A DNA stretch of 64,000 nucleotides, from NCBI GenBank assembly GCA_035772405.1, contig JAYKKM010000070.1, positions 777,001 through 841,000 on the forward strand, given 5' to 3'. This document shows, in pieces, positions 1 to 10,617 of this stretch. Position numbers and translations under genes: made by a program. Source of the DNA: Chrysogorgia sp. JL179-B06. Taxonomy: Eukaryota > Cnidaria > Anthozoa > Scleralcyonacea > Chrysogorgiidae. The stretch's first letter is position 1. Every line of letters begins with the position of its first letter. The notes below the pieces were generated by a model. It was not told where the DNA came from. It worked only from the letters and a program-made list of their open reading frames with translations, and ran no database searches.

Positions 1-333
1 AATAGGTTTGTTCCTAAAGTAACTTCAAAATCAAACACACTGAAATATCTCATAAAAAATAAAATAACCTCTAGTCTACCATTTGACCAGTTATTTTACC
101 CTTTAAAGTGTTCATGTATTTCAACAACAGGCTAGCCATAGGTTTTGCAATTTACTCTATCATATATAAGTTTAAAAGATTAGAATTTAAAAGATTAGAA
201 AGATAAAAGTTCTAGGCTCTAGCATGCAATTCTCTAAATTTGTCCAAGTTCTGACATGAGTAATAGTACCCTAGTTGGGATTTTTTGCGTGTCAAATACC
301 TTTAGAATATGTCTTTGTAAAAAGAAGAAGGTG
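1..333. other. No recognised gene; 3' flank of the first exon
   Basis: A+T-rich sequence with no open frame, repeat structure or RNA signature that I can support. It lies downstream, in minus-strand sense, of the exon ending at 334 and may hold its 3' UTR. No clear polyadenylation signal was assigned. Confidence 0.5.
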
Positions 334-546
334 CTAAAGCACTCCTGGATATTCCAAGTTGCATACATAATATAATAACATCAACAACTCTGTTGCTTCC
401 AGTATGCCAGAAACATCCAAGAGGATATTCCTCTCTGCGACAATGCACATCTCATATGTTGGCTCGTCAATGTTTCCACCAACGACGATAAATGGTGGCA
501 TGTTTTCCTTCGAGGCTGCAGCTATAACATTAGCATCATCTCCGAT
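334..546 (-). CDS. Probable terminal exon of a multicopy animal gene (SAMD3-like C-terminal region)
   Basis: An open minus-strand frame of 70 codons runs from a clean splice acceptor (TTTAG just upstream of 546) to a TAG at 334-336. The peptide reads through AAASKENMPPFIVVGG in its first third, then MCIVAERNILLDVSG, and ends YYVCNLEYPGVL. An aromatic-YV-x-N-L-x-YP ending after a hydrophobic helix is typical of the C-terminal region of sterile alpha motif domain-containing protein 3-like genes, a large and poorly characterised animal family. The exon begins in phase 0. The candidate exon at 1126-1266 ends in phase 0, so the two could be spliced together over a 579-bp intron. The family call rests on remembered sequence flavour, not alignment. 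The function is unknown. Confidence 0.45.
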   Translation of the reverse strand: MGDDANVIAAASKENMPPFIVVGGNIDEPTYEMCIVAERNILLDVSGILEATELLMLLYYVCNLEYPGVL

Positions 547-667
547 CTAAAGGAATATAACAAGGAAAATCAATCTAAATACTCACAGCAAATAATTACA
601 ATGCATATAATTGTCAACAGTATTTTTCTGCAGATCAACTGACCAATGCTTTACATAAATAGCACAT

Positions 668-858
668 CTTCAACTTGACAGTAGTCTACTGTAGACATGA
701 TCAGTATTGATCAAGTTAACTGTCTTTCAATTTGCAGCTTCTATAATACATGCCCTTTGTAGGGACTGTGTTAGAACAAAGGGCATGTATTATAAAAGCT
801 GTAAATTGAAAGACAGTTAACTCCCGCAATACTGGTCATGTTTACTGTCAAGTTGAAG
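668..858. repeat. Imperfect inverted repeat (MITE-like) in the putative intron
   Basis: The left arm begins CTTCAACTTGACAG (668) and the right arm ends CTGTCAAGTTGAAG (858). The inner arms share AACTGTCTTTCAATTTGCAG-like and GGGCATGTATTATA-like blocks in opposite orientation around a short loop near 767-775. No coding capacity. No target-site duplication could be fixed. Confidence 0.6.
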
Positions 859-1125
859 ACGTACGAATATGCTCTAACAATGAAATTTACTAATGCCCGA
901 GAACGCTTAGAAACCTTTAAACATAAACATTCTTGGTCATTAGTACATGTAGCTTTAAAAAATTAATACTATAAATGTTTGTTGATACATTGGTGGATTA
1001 ATTGTAAAGATATCATACCTGATAAAGGAACTCTATATACAGTAGAGTTCACTAATTAATTCAATAAAGTCAATGTCTCCGGTAAATGCACGTGCAAAAA
1101 AATTTATAGTAAAAGTTAAAATTAC

Positions 1126-1266
1126 TTTGTGTTCCAACCATTCTCTAAGATTGTTGGATAATGGTCCCTCGTGCTCTTTGGGTACAGAGTCCCTTGAATT
1201 AGATGGAAGTCCACTTGGGGACTTTTCTCTAATTTGCATGACTCTATGTCTATATGACTCCATTAT
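1126..1266 (-). CDS. Candidate internal or first coding exon upstream of the 334-546 exon
   Basis: This minus-strand open stretch of 47 codons begins just after an acceptor-like TTAG (1267-1270), with ATG at 1263. It contains MQIREKSPSGLPSNSRD and ends LREWLEHK before a possible GTAATT donor at 1125. The donor is weak. The reading frame matches the phase of the downstream exon at 334-546, which is the main support. There is no recognisable domain. It could equally be a chance open frame in an intron. Confidence 0.28.
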
Positions 1267-1979
1267 CTAACATATGCTTAATGTTACATTTTTATAAGTC
1301 TCATTAATAACAAGTCGGTGTTCAGTCACACACCGGCAGCAGTGCTACAGGGGCAATGGACTGTCCAACTTTCCGGGGAACCACATGTTCCTGGAAGCAA
1401 TGACAATAAAGACACATATTGCTATCAGATGCTCTATTGCCTGGCCATGCCGGGGGAAGGGCAGGATTGGCGGTGTCTATACTTGCCGCTCTGGTCCCAG
1501 TACCTGGCCCGCCAGTCGGAGCCTTACCGATGGTGATAGCCCTAATTCGCCATAACTGGGTAAATGAGAATACGAGGGAATACTGGACTGGAGCAATAAG
1601 CTGAGGGTGGGTGGGAGGCAGAACTTCTCAAGCCAAGGAGTTGTTAGTAACAGAGACTAGTTGATTTGCATATTATGCGTTGCCCTAAAATCCAGACCTT
1701 ACGGGACCCCCTCTCCTCAGATGACCTGCCTCAATGTGATTGGTTCCTCAGAAGTGTCATATATGCTACACCTCTTGTTTTAACACTATTTATTGCATAA
1801 ATCCAATTAAACTATCTTGTTATGTAAAATATTATACAGTAGTGATTATTATTACAAATTATTATTCGTCAAGCTCAAATCCTCAGAAAATGAATCCCAG
1901 ACAGTCTCCTAAGTATTACTGGTATATAGTGAATGTTGCAATGCAGTGAATATAGCAACCAAACCAGTACATCATTGTG
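1267..1979. other. No supported gene
   Basis: Short overlapping frames occur at about 1318-1604 but show no domain, no splice signals and no codon pattern that sets them apart from noise. The stretch 1318-1640 is more G+C-rich than its surroundings and may be an old element fragment. Confidence 0.4.
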
Positions 1980-2061
1980 ACCTTCGCTCTCCATAGAGTC
2001 TTGATATTAGAGCGTGTCGCAAGCAATATGAAGGTTACAGGTTCAAGCCTGTCTGGGGCAC
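1980..2061 (+). repeat. Degenerate tRNA-derived sequence (SINE-head-like)
   Basis: A good T-arm and B-box occur at 2038-2051 (CAGGTTCAAGCCTG: 4-bp stem with a TTCAAG loop). They are preceded by TAGAGCGTGTCGCAAGC, which resembles the D-arm 3' half of a tRNA. The 5' third and acceptor stem do not fold properly, so this is a tRNA-derived repeat rather than a functional tRNA gene. Confidence 0.4.
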
Positions 2062-2747
2062 TTTCTGAGGATTTGAGCTTGACAATCGTCCATGTATCGT
2101 CTGAGCTGGTTCACTTGTTTGCCACATGCATTTTAATTTTTAATTCCATGAAAAATTAAAAATCTATAACTTATTGACAACTGGTATGCAGTATCACATG
2201 AAGAAATCTTTTGAGTAATGCCAAATGTTTGGAAGTTAAATGCATATCTAAAAATTATGATAACAACACTTCTAAAACCAAATCAATGTCACATAATATG
2301 CCATTACTCTCTGAGCAAGGATGAAGGATATAAAATATAAATCCTTAGAAATTGCCATTTGTCAATTGTTATTGATACTTTAATAATCATTATCATAAAC
2401 AAATAAAAGGTCATGTAAACGGTTATTCCGATAAAATTAATGTTTGTATAACATACCATTTTGTTTCCTGAGACCACTGTCAAAGGATGGGCTTTCTCCA
2501 GACTCCATCATTCAAATTATTTTGATTAGACACTTGATTAATCCACATTTCAATTTGAAAAATAACTCTTCCCATACAATGGAATGGAATGGAATCCTCT
2601 AAGACAAATTATTGGTAATATAAGTTCAGGATAGCTATTTGATTTGCTTCAAATTTTCAGGTAAGAGTCGGACATACCTTCGTCTTCGAACTAGTTTGCT
2701 GAAAGCCACACGGCCACAGCCAGTATTTTGTAACCGTATTTCCACGA
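2062..2747. other. No recognised gene
   Basis: A+T-rich intergenic DNA with no open frame of note and no repeat structure recognised by eye. Confidence 0.4.
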
Positions 2748-2789
2748 ATAGACCGACGAATAAGACCGACGAATAAGACCGACGAATAA
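2748..2789. repeat. Short tandem repeat, 13-bp unit about three copies
   Basis: The unit AAGACCGACGAAT repeats head to tail about three times. Short minus-strand open frames crossing it are explained by the repeat. Confidence 0.8.
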
Positions 2790-2958
2790 TTGATGACAGC
2801 CACTTCTTTAGAATTGGTAACACAAATCAATTTACCAAACAAAGAATCCAAGACAGAAAGTGTTTCAACTTTCGGCGACCACGAGTTTCAAATATGGCGC
2901 AGCTGTTATTAATCGCTAGGACCTCTGGGAAATGTCCACATACCCTTCGCGAATCCCA

Positions 2959-2992
2959 ACAATCCCTATACTTCCCTGCAATCCCAGCCAAA
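2959..2992 (+). repeat. 34-bp sequence shared exactly with 52870-52903
   Basis: The block starting ACAATCCCTATACTTCCC and ending CCCAGCCAAA is identical at 52870-52903, 50 kb away, while the flanks differ. This marks a short piece of a dispersed repeat family. Confidence 0.75.
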
Positions 2993-3016
2993 CTCGGAAA
3001 AAACATATCAACACAA

Positions 3017-3315
3017 CACAGGGAGTTATAACGTGGTCTAATTAATACCTGTTAAGGTCTCTTCCCAACACAGCCTACATGTTTATCACTATCAGTATAA
3101 AGAACTAGCGACGGAACATCTCGTATAAAAGGCTGTGTAACCACGTCTTACCTTACTCGGCCCAGATCCCACGCGGGCCGACTCTGCGCCGAGTAAGGTA
3201 AGACGTGGTTACACAGACGAGATGTTCCGTCGCTAGTTATAATATACTGATACTTAGTGATAAACATGTAGGCTGTGTTGGGAATTTTAATTAGACCACG
3301 TTAGAACTCCCTGTG
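3017..3315. mobile_element. Foldback / MITE element, 299 bp
   Basis: The ends CACAGGGAGTT (3017) and AACTCCCTGTG (3315) are inverted. Inversion extends inward through ACGTGGTCTAATTA and its complement, an AACATGTAGGCTGTG block, a GACGGAACATCTCGT block and a central CCACGTCTTACCTTACTCGG palindrome. Almost the whole element can fold into one long hairpin. No coding capacity and no certain target-site duplication. Confidence 0.85.
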
Positions 3316-4088
3316 CATAATGTCAAGTTACTCGAATGACTCCGCGCTCGCGCAACGTTTTATTCTGACTCTTACAAGGCCTTATAATGATTCCATGAAG
3401 CAACTATACAGCAAGACTTTGATAACAGTCTACAACAAATAAAGTCCTCGTTCTGGTCAACTAAAACGGCTTGTTTCATTTCAGTGTATATACCAGTAAT
3501 AACTATATTTAAATTGACTCTAAGAAATATTTTCTTGTTACAAGTAAAATTGATTGTCGGTAATATTATTCTTGATAGAAGTTGGAAGTCTTGACAAGAA
3601 AATATTTCGTTGTTTATTTTCTTGTTTTAAGCAAAATTGATCAGTTATTGGGGCTTGGTAAGAAAATATTTTAAAATTCTTATTTTAAGCAATAATTTAC
3701 TTAAAATGAGATAAAATGTCTTGCCTAGAATCAATTTTACTTAAAACAGTCTCTGATCTATATTTCCGCTTTCCTCAATTCCTCTGAAGGTTGACTTGGT
3801 TCATGGCAATACAATGATGAAGAGGAGAGATACGAAACATCAAACATATATAACTTACATTTATAATATGCATTAAAGTCAAAATATAACATATAATGTT
3901 ATATTTTGTTAGATCAACTGTAAATGCTCATAACATAGATACGAAATTACTAGCCTTGCGGGTGTCAGGCTACGGAATTAAATATGAGTTTTAAGGATGA
4001 GTTTTTTAGTTGCGTGGAAGTGTGTGCAAACCATGGTGCATATCTGCAGCTAGTTAAAATTCCAACAATGCGAAATTTACACTGAGTT
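3316..4088. other. No gene; A+T-rich decayed repeat
   Basis: Between about 3516 and 3755 the motifs AAGAAAATATTT, TTGTTTTAAG and AAAATTGAT recur in both orientations, which suggests an old inverted-repeat element. The rest is unremarkable. Confidence 0.45.
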
Positions 4089-4504
4089 TTGGTAAAGTTA
4101 CACCATTTTGGAGTAAGTCTACACCGTAACAAGTGTTAACAAAACAGATTCTTTTTAACACCAAAATGGTGTGTTATTACACCTTGTTTGTGTAATGTTA
4201 CACCACGTCGTGTGTAGATATACACTGCACCAGTGTTAATGTATTTTACACTAAAATAGTGTAGATTTACACTTTCACAATGTGTGAAATTACACCATTT
4301 TAGAGTACGTTTACACCGCAATAAGTGTCAACAAGACAGTTTTCTACTTTACACCTAATAAGTGTTACCCTAACCCAAGCGTGGTGTAGAAGTACAAGTT
4401 ACGAGTGTTAAGTTACACTTGAATGGTGTTAATTTTCATTTTACACCAAATCGGTGTAACGTTACACCGGTTAGGTGTTCCCACAACACCGCGAGATTTA
4501 CAGT
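4089..4504. repeat. Array of short ACACC...GGTGT palindromes
   Basis: About 415 bp is built from imperfect 20-25-bp units, each carrying ACACC and GGTGT (or ACACT/AGTGT) arms separated by 4-5 bases and joined by TTA- or GTTA-type linkers. Spacing is irregular, so this is not a simple microsatellite. It abuts the 3' end of the SAP-family gene at 4540. Small open frames on both strands here are by-products of the repeat. Confidence 0.8.
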
Positions 4505-4539
4505 GTGCAAACAAATTTCCCAGCAGTTTTTCAGGATGT

Positions 4540-7500
4540 CTATTCAACAGCAAAGCTGGTGGAACGGAAATGATGAAGAATCGGTCCTTCTGGCTTGCAT
4601 TCTGGATTTCCTTTACCATCAAAGAACTCAACATCCCCATTTCCATTTGCATGTGGATTCCACCACACACCTTTGCCTGGTAAAAGGAAATCCCTGATTT
4701 GTTCAAGATGTGCTTGCCATGACGAAGAGTGATTCTTCAAAACCCAACATGGTATGACAGTATTTCCAAAACTGGGTAGAGTTGATGCAAGTTTGGAGAT
4801 ATAGGCTTCTTCCTTGGTTGTAGTACAGCTACTTTGGTGAGCTTTCATCTTTCTCTCAGCCTGTAGTCTCACAAAAACATTTCCGATGATATGGTTGGCA
4901 TGATTTGACGAGGTTGTTCTTGTGATGCCTGTGATGGTGTTGAACACTCTCTCTTGTTGTTCTGCATTGGACGTCTTACCTAAAGTAAAACAAAACCACA
5001 TGTAATAATTAAACTTATAAATATAATTACAATTTATTTAGCTTCAGCTATTTAGCTGTAGTTTATTCTATCCAACTAAATGTATTATATATCCTAATTA
5101 TCATGGTATAATAATATTACCACCAATCAGGCGATTCTGAATAGCTGCATGGGATGTGATATTGTGGAAATAGGTTCCATAAAACTTCCTTGCAGTCATG
5201 TGCTTCAAATTAAAACCAAATAATTTTCTGCACATCATTCCATGATACCAAGTGAGGTTATGAAGGCGCAGCACTGATCGTGAGGTTCGGTGGTGTTCAG
5301 AACTGTAGGCTATTTCCTGAATTTCCACTAGTGTATCAAGCAACAATTGGGCTTTTGAATTTATCTTGTTTCTGACTTGATTGGCAGTCAAAGTCCTTTT
5401 TGTTTCTTTACCACCAATGGATAATTCAATCATAGCCTTGAGATCAGAAGCTTCAGCTGCAGGAAGGTGCGCAGGCAGCTCTGTGAACACATTCTCGATG
5501 TGCTTGCCGATGTCGTGCAGAGGCTCAAAACCCAGAATCTCATATTGTCCACAGTTAATGGACTCAAGATTCTGTGTTGGGTCATCGAACAGGATGGCTG
5601 GAACTCTCTGTACTCCATGCATCTCTTCTCGTAGCAATTCTTCCAATTGATCCTTTTTGCTGCCTTCATAAATGCCCCTAGCAGACAGCTCCCTTTCCAA
5701 CTGCTCTTTCTTTAGTTGGTGGAGAGGCTTGTTGGATTTAGCAAGTGAATTGCTTCTTCCAACTGGACCTTTTTGGGCCCTTTATCGATATATGAGCAAC
5801 CGAAATTTAAACTTATTATAACATCAACCCAAGTCAGTTTTAGGGTTAGGATTTGGGTTAGGGTTAGCGATTATTTATTTTGAATTTCGGTTTGTTCATA
5901 TATCGAGAAAGCGCCCCTTTTTGCACCAACTCTTGTCGATTTGCTAAACACATATGGGGCAACGAAAAGAATAATCCAACTCATAAACCCTGTCAGCTTT
6001 AGCACCACAAACAGAACAATAGTAAGTCCCTCCTTTTTGCTGACCAGCTTCGAATTGCCGAGAAGGACTGTCACCATGGAATAATCGCATCACATCTGTC
6101 ATCTGAACTCCAGATTTGGTGGTAAGGGAGGTGGACAGTTCTTCTAGACACTCTGTTCTTGTCTCACCATAACATAGCTTCTCTTTTTGTCTGATGATGA
6201 AGATCTTGCCAAGATATCAAGTTCTGGCTCTTCCACTTGTGCCTGGATGTCAGTCTTTTTTCCAGTCTTTTCTTCATATTCTCTACTTGTGTAGAAGACT
6301 GCTGGGTCATACAGGAATGAGACCATAAAGGCAAGGTGACTGTGGTTGCCTATGGTTGATAAATCATGCCATACCATCTTTTTCAGGCGTTCTTTCATTT
6401 CTGGCAGGTTTTCTCCTTCTTTCATTTCATTCAGCTCCACCAACCTGGTTAACACTTCTTCATCAGACATGCTCATGAAATCTTCATCAGAATTGTTTCT
6501 CATAAATTTTCCATGAGCATGTAACCTTTGTTGTCGAATTGCAACAAGTGGACATTTGCGGCCTTCGACATAAAAAATGTGTTTTCTCAATGGACCCATC
6601 CTGACCCAGCACCATTTTCTCATACTAAAAATAAAAGGTGATATATATAAAGTTAAACACAATTTTATACATTTCTATAAACCACAGACATGTATCCCTT
6701 ATAGTGACTGTAGTCTTTACAAAATCTAAAGGAAATTTATACCATAGACTTATTGTCCCCCTCAATAATTTCACCTTGTAAAATAATTATACCCCTTAAT
6801 TATTAGTTTTTCCTGCTCATCAGGACATTAGTGACAATTAATAGGGCTGCAAAAGTCTGACAAGAGGAAATGCAGACTGTAATATGTGATATGCTAGGTA
6901 AATCAACCAACCAACCTTTCTTGGTACAATCAATTCTCCCAGATTATATTCTGCAGATAAGACTAGATCTTTTACTTTATCTTTCAGCTTGGCATTGGTT
7001 TCTGGGCAGGGAAGTGTTATTTCACCTCCAGGTCCTCGCTTCATTCTTTTTCTTATCCTGGGAACTTCTTCACCTGTCCTCTTTTTGAACCTTTGCAAGT
7101 CCACCCCGATATGAAGTAACGATTCTTGGGCAATCTGGCCTCCATTCTTGGCAAGTTCACCAGCTTTATTTTTAATGTCATATCGTCATGTCAAATCTGA
7201 CCAATTAATTTTAGTACCATCTTCATAATTTTCTACCTCCTCCCTTAAAGCTGTTTTGTCCCATGTCATATTTTCAAATTTTCCAACTGGGCTTTTCTTT
7301 CGTAAATTACCCTCAGGCTGGCGATGTTGCCTTTCACTGGAAGCTTCGTGGCTTTCAAATGACATAGTTAACCTGTCTCGTTGTCTTGCACTAAGTGACT
7401 GTCGATTGCCATAATATCTATATAACAAATATATACATACAGTATATTAGACAAACATGATGGTATTACAGTGCATGTATTCTAGTTACCTGTAATCAGT

Positions 7501-8259
7501 AATTAGAATTTAGAGGGTGTTTACTGTTTTTGCAGCAGGGGCAGCATGGGACACCGGGAGATTTCGTGGTGGGCCCCTGAAAATCTGGTGATGGTGGGCC
7601 CCAAGCAGGCCTCAAACAATGACACACCCTGGTCTCCCGCTGTGAGCAATTAGCCCCTATCGAATAGTTTCCTGGGCCCTATTTTTTAGCCACGCCACCC
7701 CAGTTTTGCAGCTCAGATATGTAAGATTACCTATTTTTATATGACTGCATACCGGTACATGTTAATTAGTACATGTGGTGCAATCTATATATAGCTGTGC
7801 AGTATACTTTACCTTATTACTGATGTTTCTTGCCATTTATTCTCAATAACGTTTTTAACCTTTCTATAATCATTTCTTCTTTTCAGATTTTGATTTTGTG
7901 CGCTCTAACTCCAATTCCTTAACAGTTGTCAATGCTTCTGCAAGCGTCATGACTCCAAACGATTCCTTGGAAAATGAAGCTTCCATGTCTTTGTATGCTT
8001 ATCTAGCCTTTGCTGTCAGTCCGCGTTTGACTTCTGGATTAGGTACCACAGATTGAAACACAGATAGGTTATTTGTTTTGTCAGCAAAGAATCGATACGA
8101 AGCTATTGGAAACAAAGACTGAACTTGCTTAAACGTTTGACAACAAGCATTGCATCTTTCAAAGCTGTGCTCCACTTTGCTCGCCGGTGATAACTTGTTC
8201 CATTTGTCGATAATACTCGGAATAATACTCGGACAAGTAGAATCATTTAACACGGACAA
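4540..8259 (-). pseudogene. Broken multi-exon gene of an uncharacterised SAP-motif family
   Basis: Minus-strand pieces form one gene. The N-terminal segment is 8259-7999, followed by 7985-7850, an acidic/basic region at 7428-7140, and 7104-6838. A long exon from about 6624 (acceptor TTTTAG) includes SFLYDPAVFYTSREYEEKTG, a cysteine-bearing FHGDSPSRQFEAGQQKGG stretch (about 6085-6000) and a SAP-like helix-turn-helix, ELSARGIYEGSKKDQLEELL, near 5700-5640. A further 141-bp intron (4980-5120) joins to the last exon, which contains GNTVIP and LLPGKGVWW. The frame is broken near 6182 (A-run) and near 5955, and a MITE sits inside the exon at 5775-5916. The sequences look like a multicopy family I associate with cnidarian genomes; function is unknown. 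The preserved exon-exon phase at 4980/5120 argues for a real gene before decay. Confidence 0.65.
5775..5916. mobile_element. 142-bp MITE inserted in the SAP-family gene
   Basis: The ends GGGCCCTTTATCGATATATG and, inverted, GGGCGCTTTCTCGATATATG are about 34-bp terminal inverted repeats. The insertion is flanked by CTTTTT on both sides (5769-5774 and 5917-5922), a 6-bp target-site duplication. The flanking coding sequence continues in a sensible frame across the duplication. The core (about 5838-5870) holds degenerate TTAGGG-type repeats. Confidence 0.85.
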
Positions 8260-9187
8260 GTGTAATCAACGCCAAAGACATAAATTTATTAAAATGTCAT
8301 GTCATTAACCATTCCACTACCTGAGCAGGGTCATTTTAGTTGGCACCCAACAGAAGGACAATATTTTGCAGTGGTGGATGTGGCGCGCGCTCCCCTTTAA
8401 AATTCCGCAAACAAGTGTTTTCTGTTTTTTACCATGTCAAGACAAAGTAGTCGGGTGATAAACGCAATATTATATGACCGATTTATTTTGGTAGCTTATC
8501 CAATTTTCATTGCAAAAGCCAGTTTGCATGCACTCATATTTTAACATGGGTTCCAAGATAAAACAATGGACGTTTTCAGATGCCTAAAGGCTAAAGAAGT
8601 GTTTCATAATCTTGATGCCCTTTTGTAATCGTGCAATTTTAGCAACGGCTTGGTGCCCTAATTTCGCAATTTCTTATGAGAAATCGCCGGAAAAGCACTT
8701 CTGGGCTTTGCAAAATTAAACATTTTCCTGGGGGGCGTGCCACCAGACCCCCCCAGTGGGTTCGCGGCGAAGATACTCCACAACGTGCTGATTCTTCACG
8801 TGCGCTGCTCTTTCGAACAACCCTGGATCCGCCACTGTTTTGACAAGCTTCAAGCATGCTGTCGGTACAAGCTAGTGCGTCAGTTGGTTGAAACGCACTT
8901 ACACCCCCTTTTGTACGGCCGTGTTTGCACCAAAATTTTAGGTATGTGAATTACTGTCAACTGTTTATCTATCTAATGATGAATAACATGCGCAACAAGC
9001 GCAAATTATTTTACTATTTTTTAGCGTTTGTAACCGTGGCATTGTCGCAATATGAATGAAAGTCAAACCATGTAACTCATTGGCAAATTTATGAATAATT
9101 TCTTTCATTTGTACTGACCTGTCCTAAAATAGCTCTGAACAAACCATTATTACTAACTGCGCTTGCTTTGAATAAATATATCAAATA
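8260..9187. other. No gene; contains a C/G-run dispersed repeat
   Basis: At 8711-8756 the sequence AACATTTTCCTGGGGGGCG followed by CCACCAGACCCCCCC resembles 41826-41870 (AACATTTTCCGGGGAAGGAC, then CACCCCCC). This is a short widely dispersed repeat. The open frames at 8639-8949 are explained by it. The rest is unassigned. Confidence 0.45.
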
Positions 9188-9260
9188 ATAATAATTTATT
9201 TACTTATAGTGCGCCTGTTACATAGAAAGATGCTCACAGGCGCATTACAAAGGAAAACTA
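9188..9260 (-). repeat. 3' tail of a LINE or LINE-mobilised SINE
   Basis: In minus-strand sense the sequence GCGCCTG...CAGGCGCACTATAAG runs into TAAATAAATTATTATTATT. A hairpin followed by an (ATT)n tail is the usual 3' end of CR1/L2-type elements and their SINEs. The 5' limit is unclear (perhaps about 9420). Confidence 0.5.
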
Positions 9261-9514
9261 ATTACAAGATTTACAATGTTATGACAGCAGTTGTTTCAAA
9301 GCTTATGAAAATATTGATATCAAACTGTGAATACCAATTAAGAATAATGGATACAGATAGTTACAGATAAAATACAAATATCTAATCAACTAGTACGACT
9401 TATGTACAATTATCTGTTTATAGGAAAAAAACAAAAAAAACAGTAACAGCTTAACAGCTGTATGCCGCTTTGAAAAGGTACGTTATTGTACGTTAACGTT
9501 CTTCATATCGTAGT

Positions 9515-9537
9515 CACGTGATCGTTTCCATGGCAAC
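9515..9537 (+). promoter_or_regulatory. E-box (CACGTG) beside a palindromic RFX X-box
   Basis: CACGTG at 9515-9520 is followed by GTTTCCATGGCAAC at 9524-9537. The latter fits the X-box consensus (GTNRCC/N, AT spacer, RGNAAC) bound by RFX winged-helix factors, typical upstream of ciliary genes in animals. An ATG-started 55-codon frame lies 150 bp downstream at 9690. Site presence is seen; function is inferred. Confidence 0.5.
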
Positions 9538-9689
9538 AAACATGTGGATCAGACGCAGCTTTCGACGATTATTGTCCTTGCCAAAAAGAAAATTTGTGCT
9601 TTAAACATTAGATTTTTTATTGAATTTAATGTATTTTTCTGCTACTTCTCGACAGACCCAGGCATTAATATACCTGAGAATGATTGACT

Positions 9690-9857
9690 ATGGATGGCGA
9701 CAGCAGAACCCTTGCTGCCATAATTAACAGCGGACCCATCGCAGAATACCGAAGCACCAGGAATTCACGGAGAGCCCTGACCAGACAAATTAGTTTTCCC
9801 AACAACCAGATGTGCAGCATCACATGTAATCATACGGGTCGGTCTTGGAGGACTTAA
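9690..9857 (+). CDS. Small unassigned open frame downstream of the X-box
   Basis: A 55-codon frame starting ATGGATGGCGAC encodes MDGDSRTLAAIINSGPIAEY, then an Arg/Ser-rich stretch and two cysteines (MCSITC). No domain is recognised. It might be the first exon of something downstream or chance. Its placement 150 bp after the E-box/X-box pair is the only contextual support. Confidence 0.2.
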   Translation: MDGDSRTLAAIINSGPIAEYRSTRNSRRALTRQISFPNNQMCSITCNHTGRSWRT

Positions 9858-10544
9858 GCCAGAGGTGGAGAGTACCGCTCTCGTCAATTGAGACGTCAGC
9901 CAGGGTTAAGTCTAACTCAGGTCGAAAGGAGTGGTGCACGTGAAGTCGGACACCCAAAGAAAGCCACACAGCATATGATGGTCGAATGAATCCTGTGACA
10001 AGGGCTTACGAAGCACAAGTAGCGGCCCAGTGATGGCAATGCGAGATAGACGCGAGGGAGCTGCTGACCATCTGATGCCTCGAACAAACCGATGTAGTCT
10101 GGGAGTCCACGAAGCCGTGATCGATGTGAGGCGACCGAACCGTGCCGAAATAAACCGTAACAAAATGACGGAGCGAGAGCACGAGCACAGATGAGCCACA
10201 TCGCGAAGAGCATCAAGGTCCATTCCGATGTAGGCAAAGATGACACACAAGACTATGAACGCTGTAGGACCGACGTGTGCACAGAGATAGATCATGCGCC
10301 AACACGGCGTGGCACTGTGCGATCAAACCGAGGGCACAAGGTTGAGGAGCAGAGATGGTGGGATGGTAGGGGTCCACGTGGGGACCAAACGCTGAAACTC
10401 CTGAAAATGAAAGAGAGACTGCTGAATTGAGGCAGCTCAGTACGGTGGCCCGTATGTGCAATTCACAAGACAAAATATCAGTGCAAGAACAATAGTTCGA
10501 ATGCACTGCAAAATAAAACTCAATGCGCAACGTACAAAATGTAT
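9858..10544. other. No supported gene
   Basis: This G+C-richer stretch carries overlapping frames on both strands (for example 9912-10295 minus) with no domain or consistent coding signal. It could be the decayed 5' part of the HECT-type gene that follows. Confidence 0.35.
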
Positions 10545-10612
10545 CGCAATGCACGACAAAATTCACCGCAATGCACGACAAAATTTACCGCAATGCACAA
10601 CAAAAAGTTCAC
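10545..10612 (+). repeat. 22-bp tandem repeat, three copies
   Basis: CGCAATGCACGACAAAATTC is the core of a 22-bp unit repeated three times with a few changes. Upstream (10497-10544) looser copies of GCAATGCAC/GCACTGCAAAA occur. It lies just before the HECT-type coding remains. Confidence 0.8.
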
Positions 10613-10617
10613 GGCAA

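Noticed and set aside
1318..1604. Two overlapping plus-strand frames of 61-72 codons
   Set aside because: They overlap in different frames, lack domains and splice signals, and look like chance frames in G+C-richer DNA.
1980..2061. Possible functional tRNA gene
   Set aside because: Only the T-arm and B-box are good. The acceptor stem and 5' D-arm do not fold, so it is listed as a tRNA-derived repeat.
4413..4706. Frames of up to 97 codons on both strands
   Set aside because: Their left halves are made of the ACACC/GGTGT array and their right halves are antisense or out-of-frame shadows of the SAP-family last exon.
5838..5870. Internal telomere repeat
   Set aside because: The TTAGGG copies are degenerate and confined to the MITE core, so this is not evidence of a chromosome end or fusion.
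9912..10581. Minus-strand frames of 109-127 codons with hydrophobic stretches
   Set aside because: Several frames overlap on the same DNA and no domain or homology pattern is visible.
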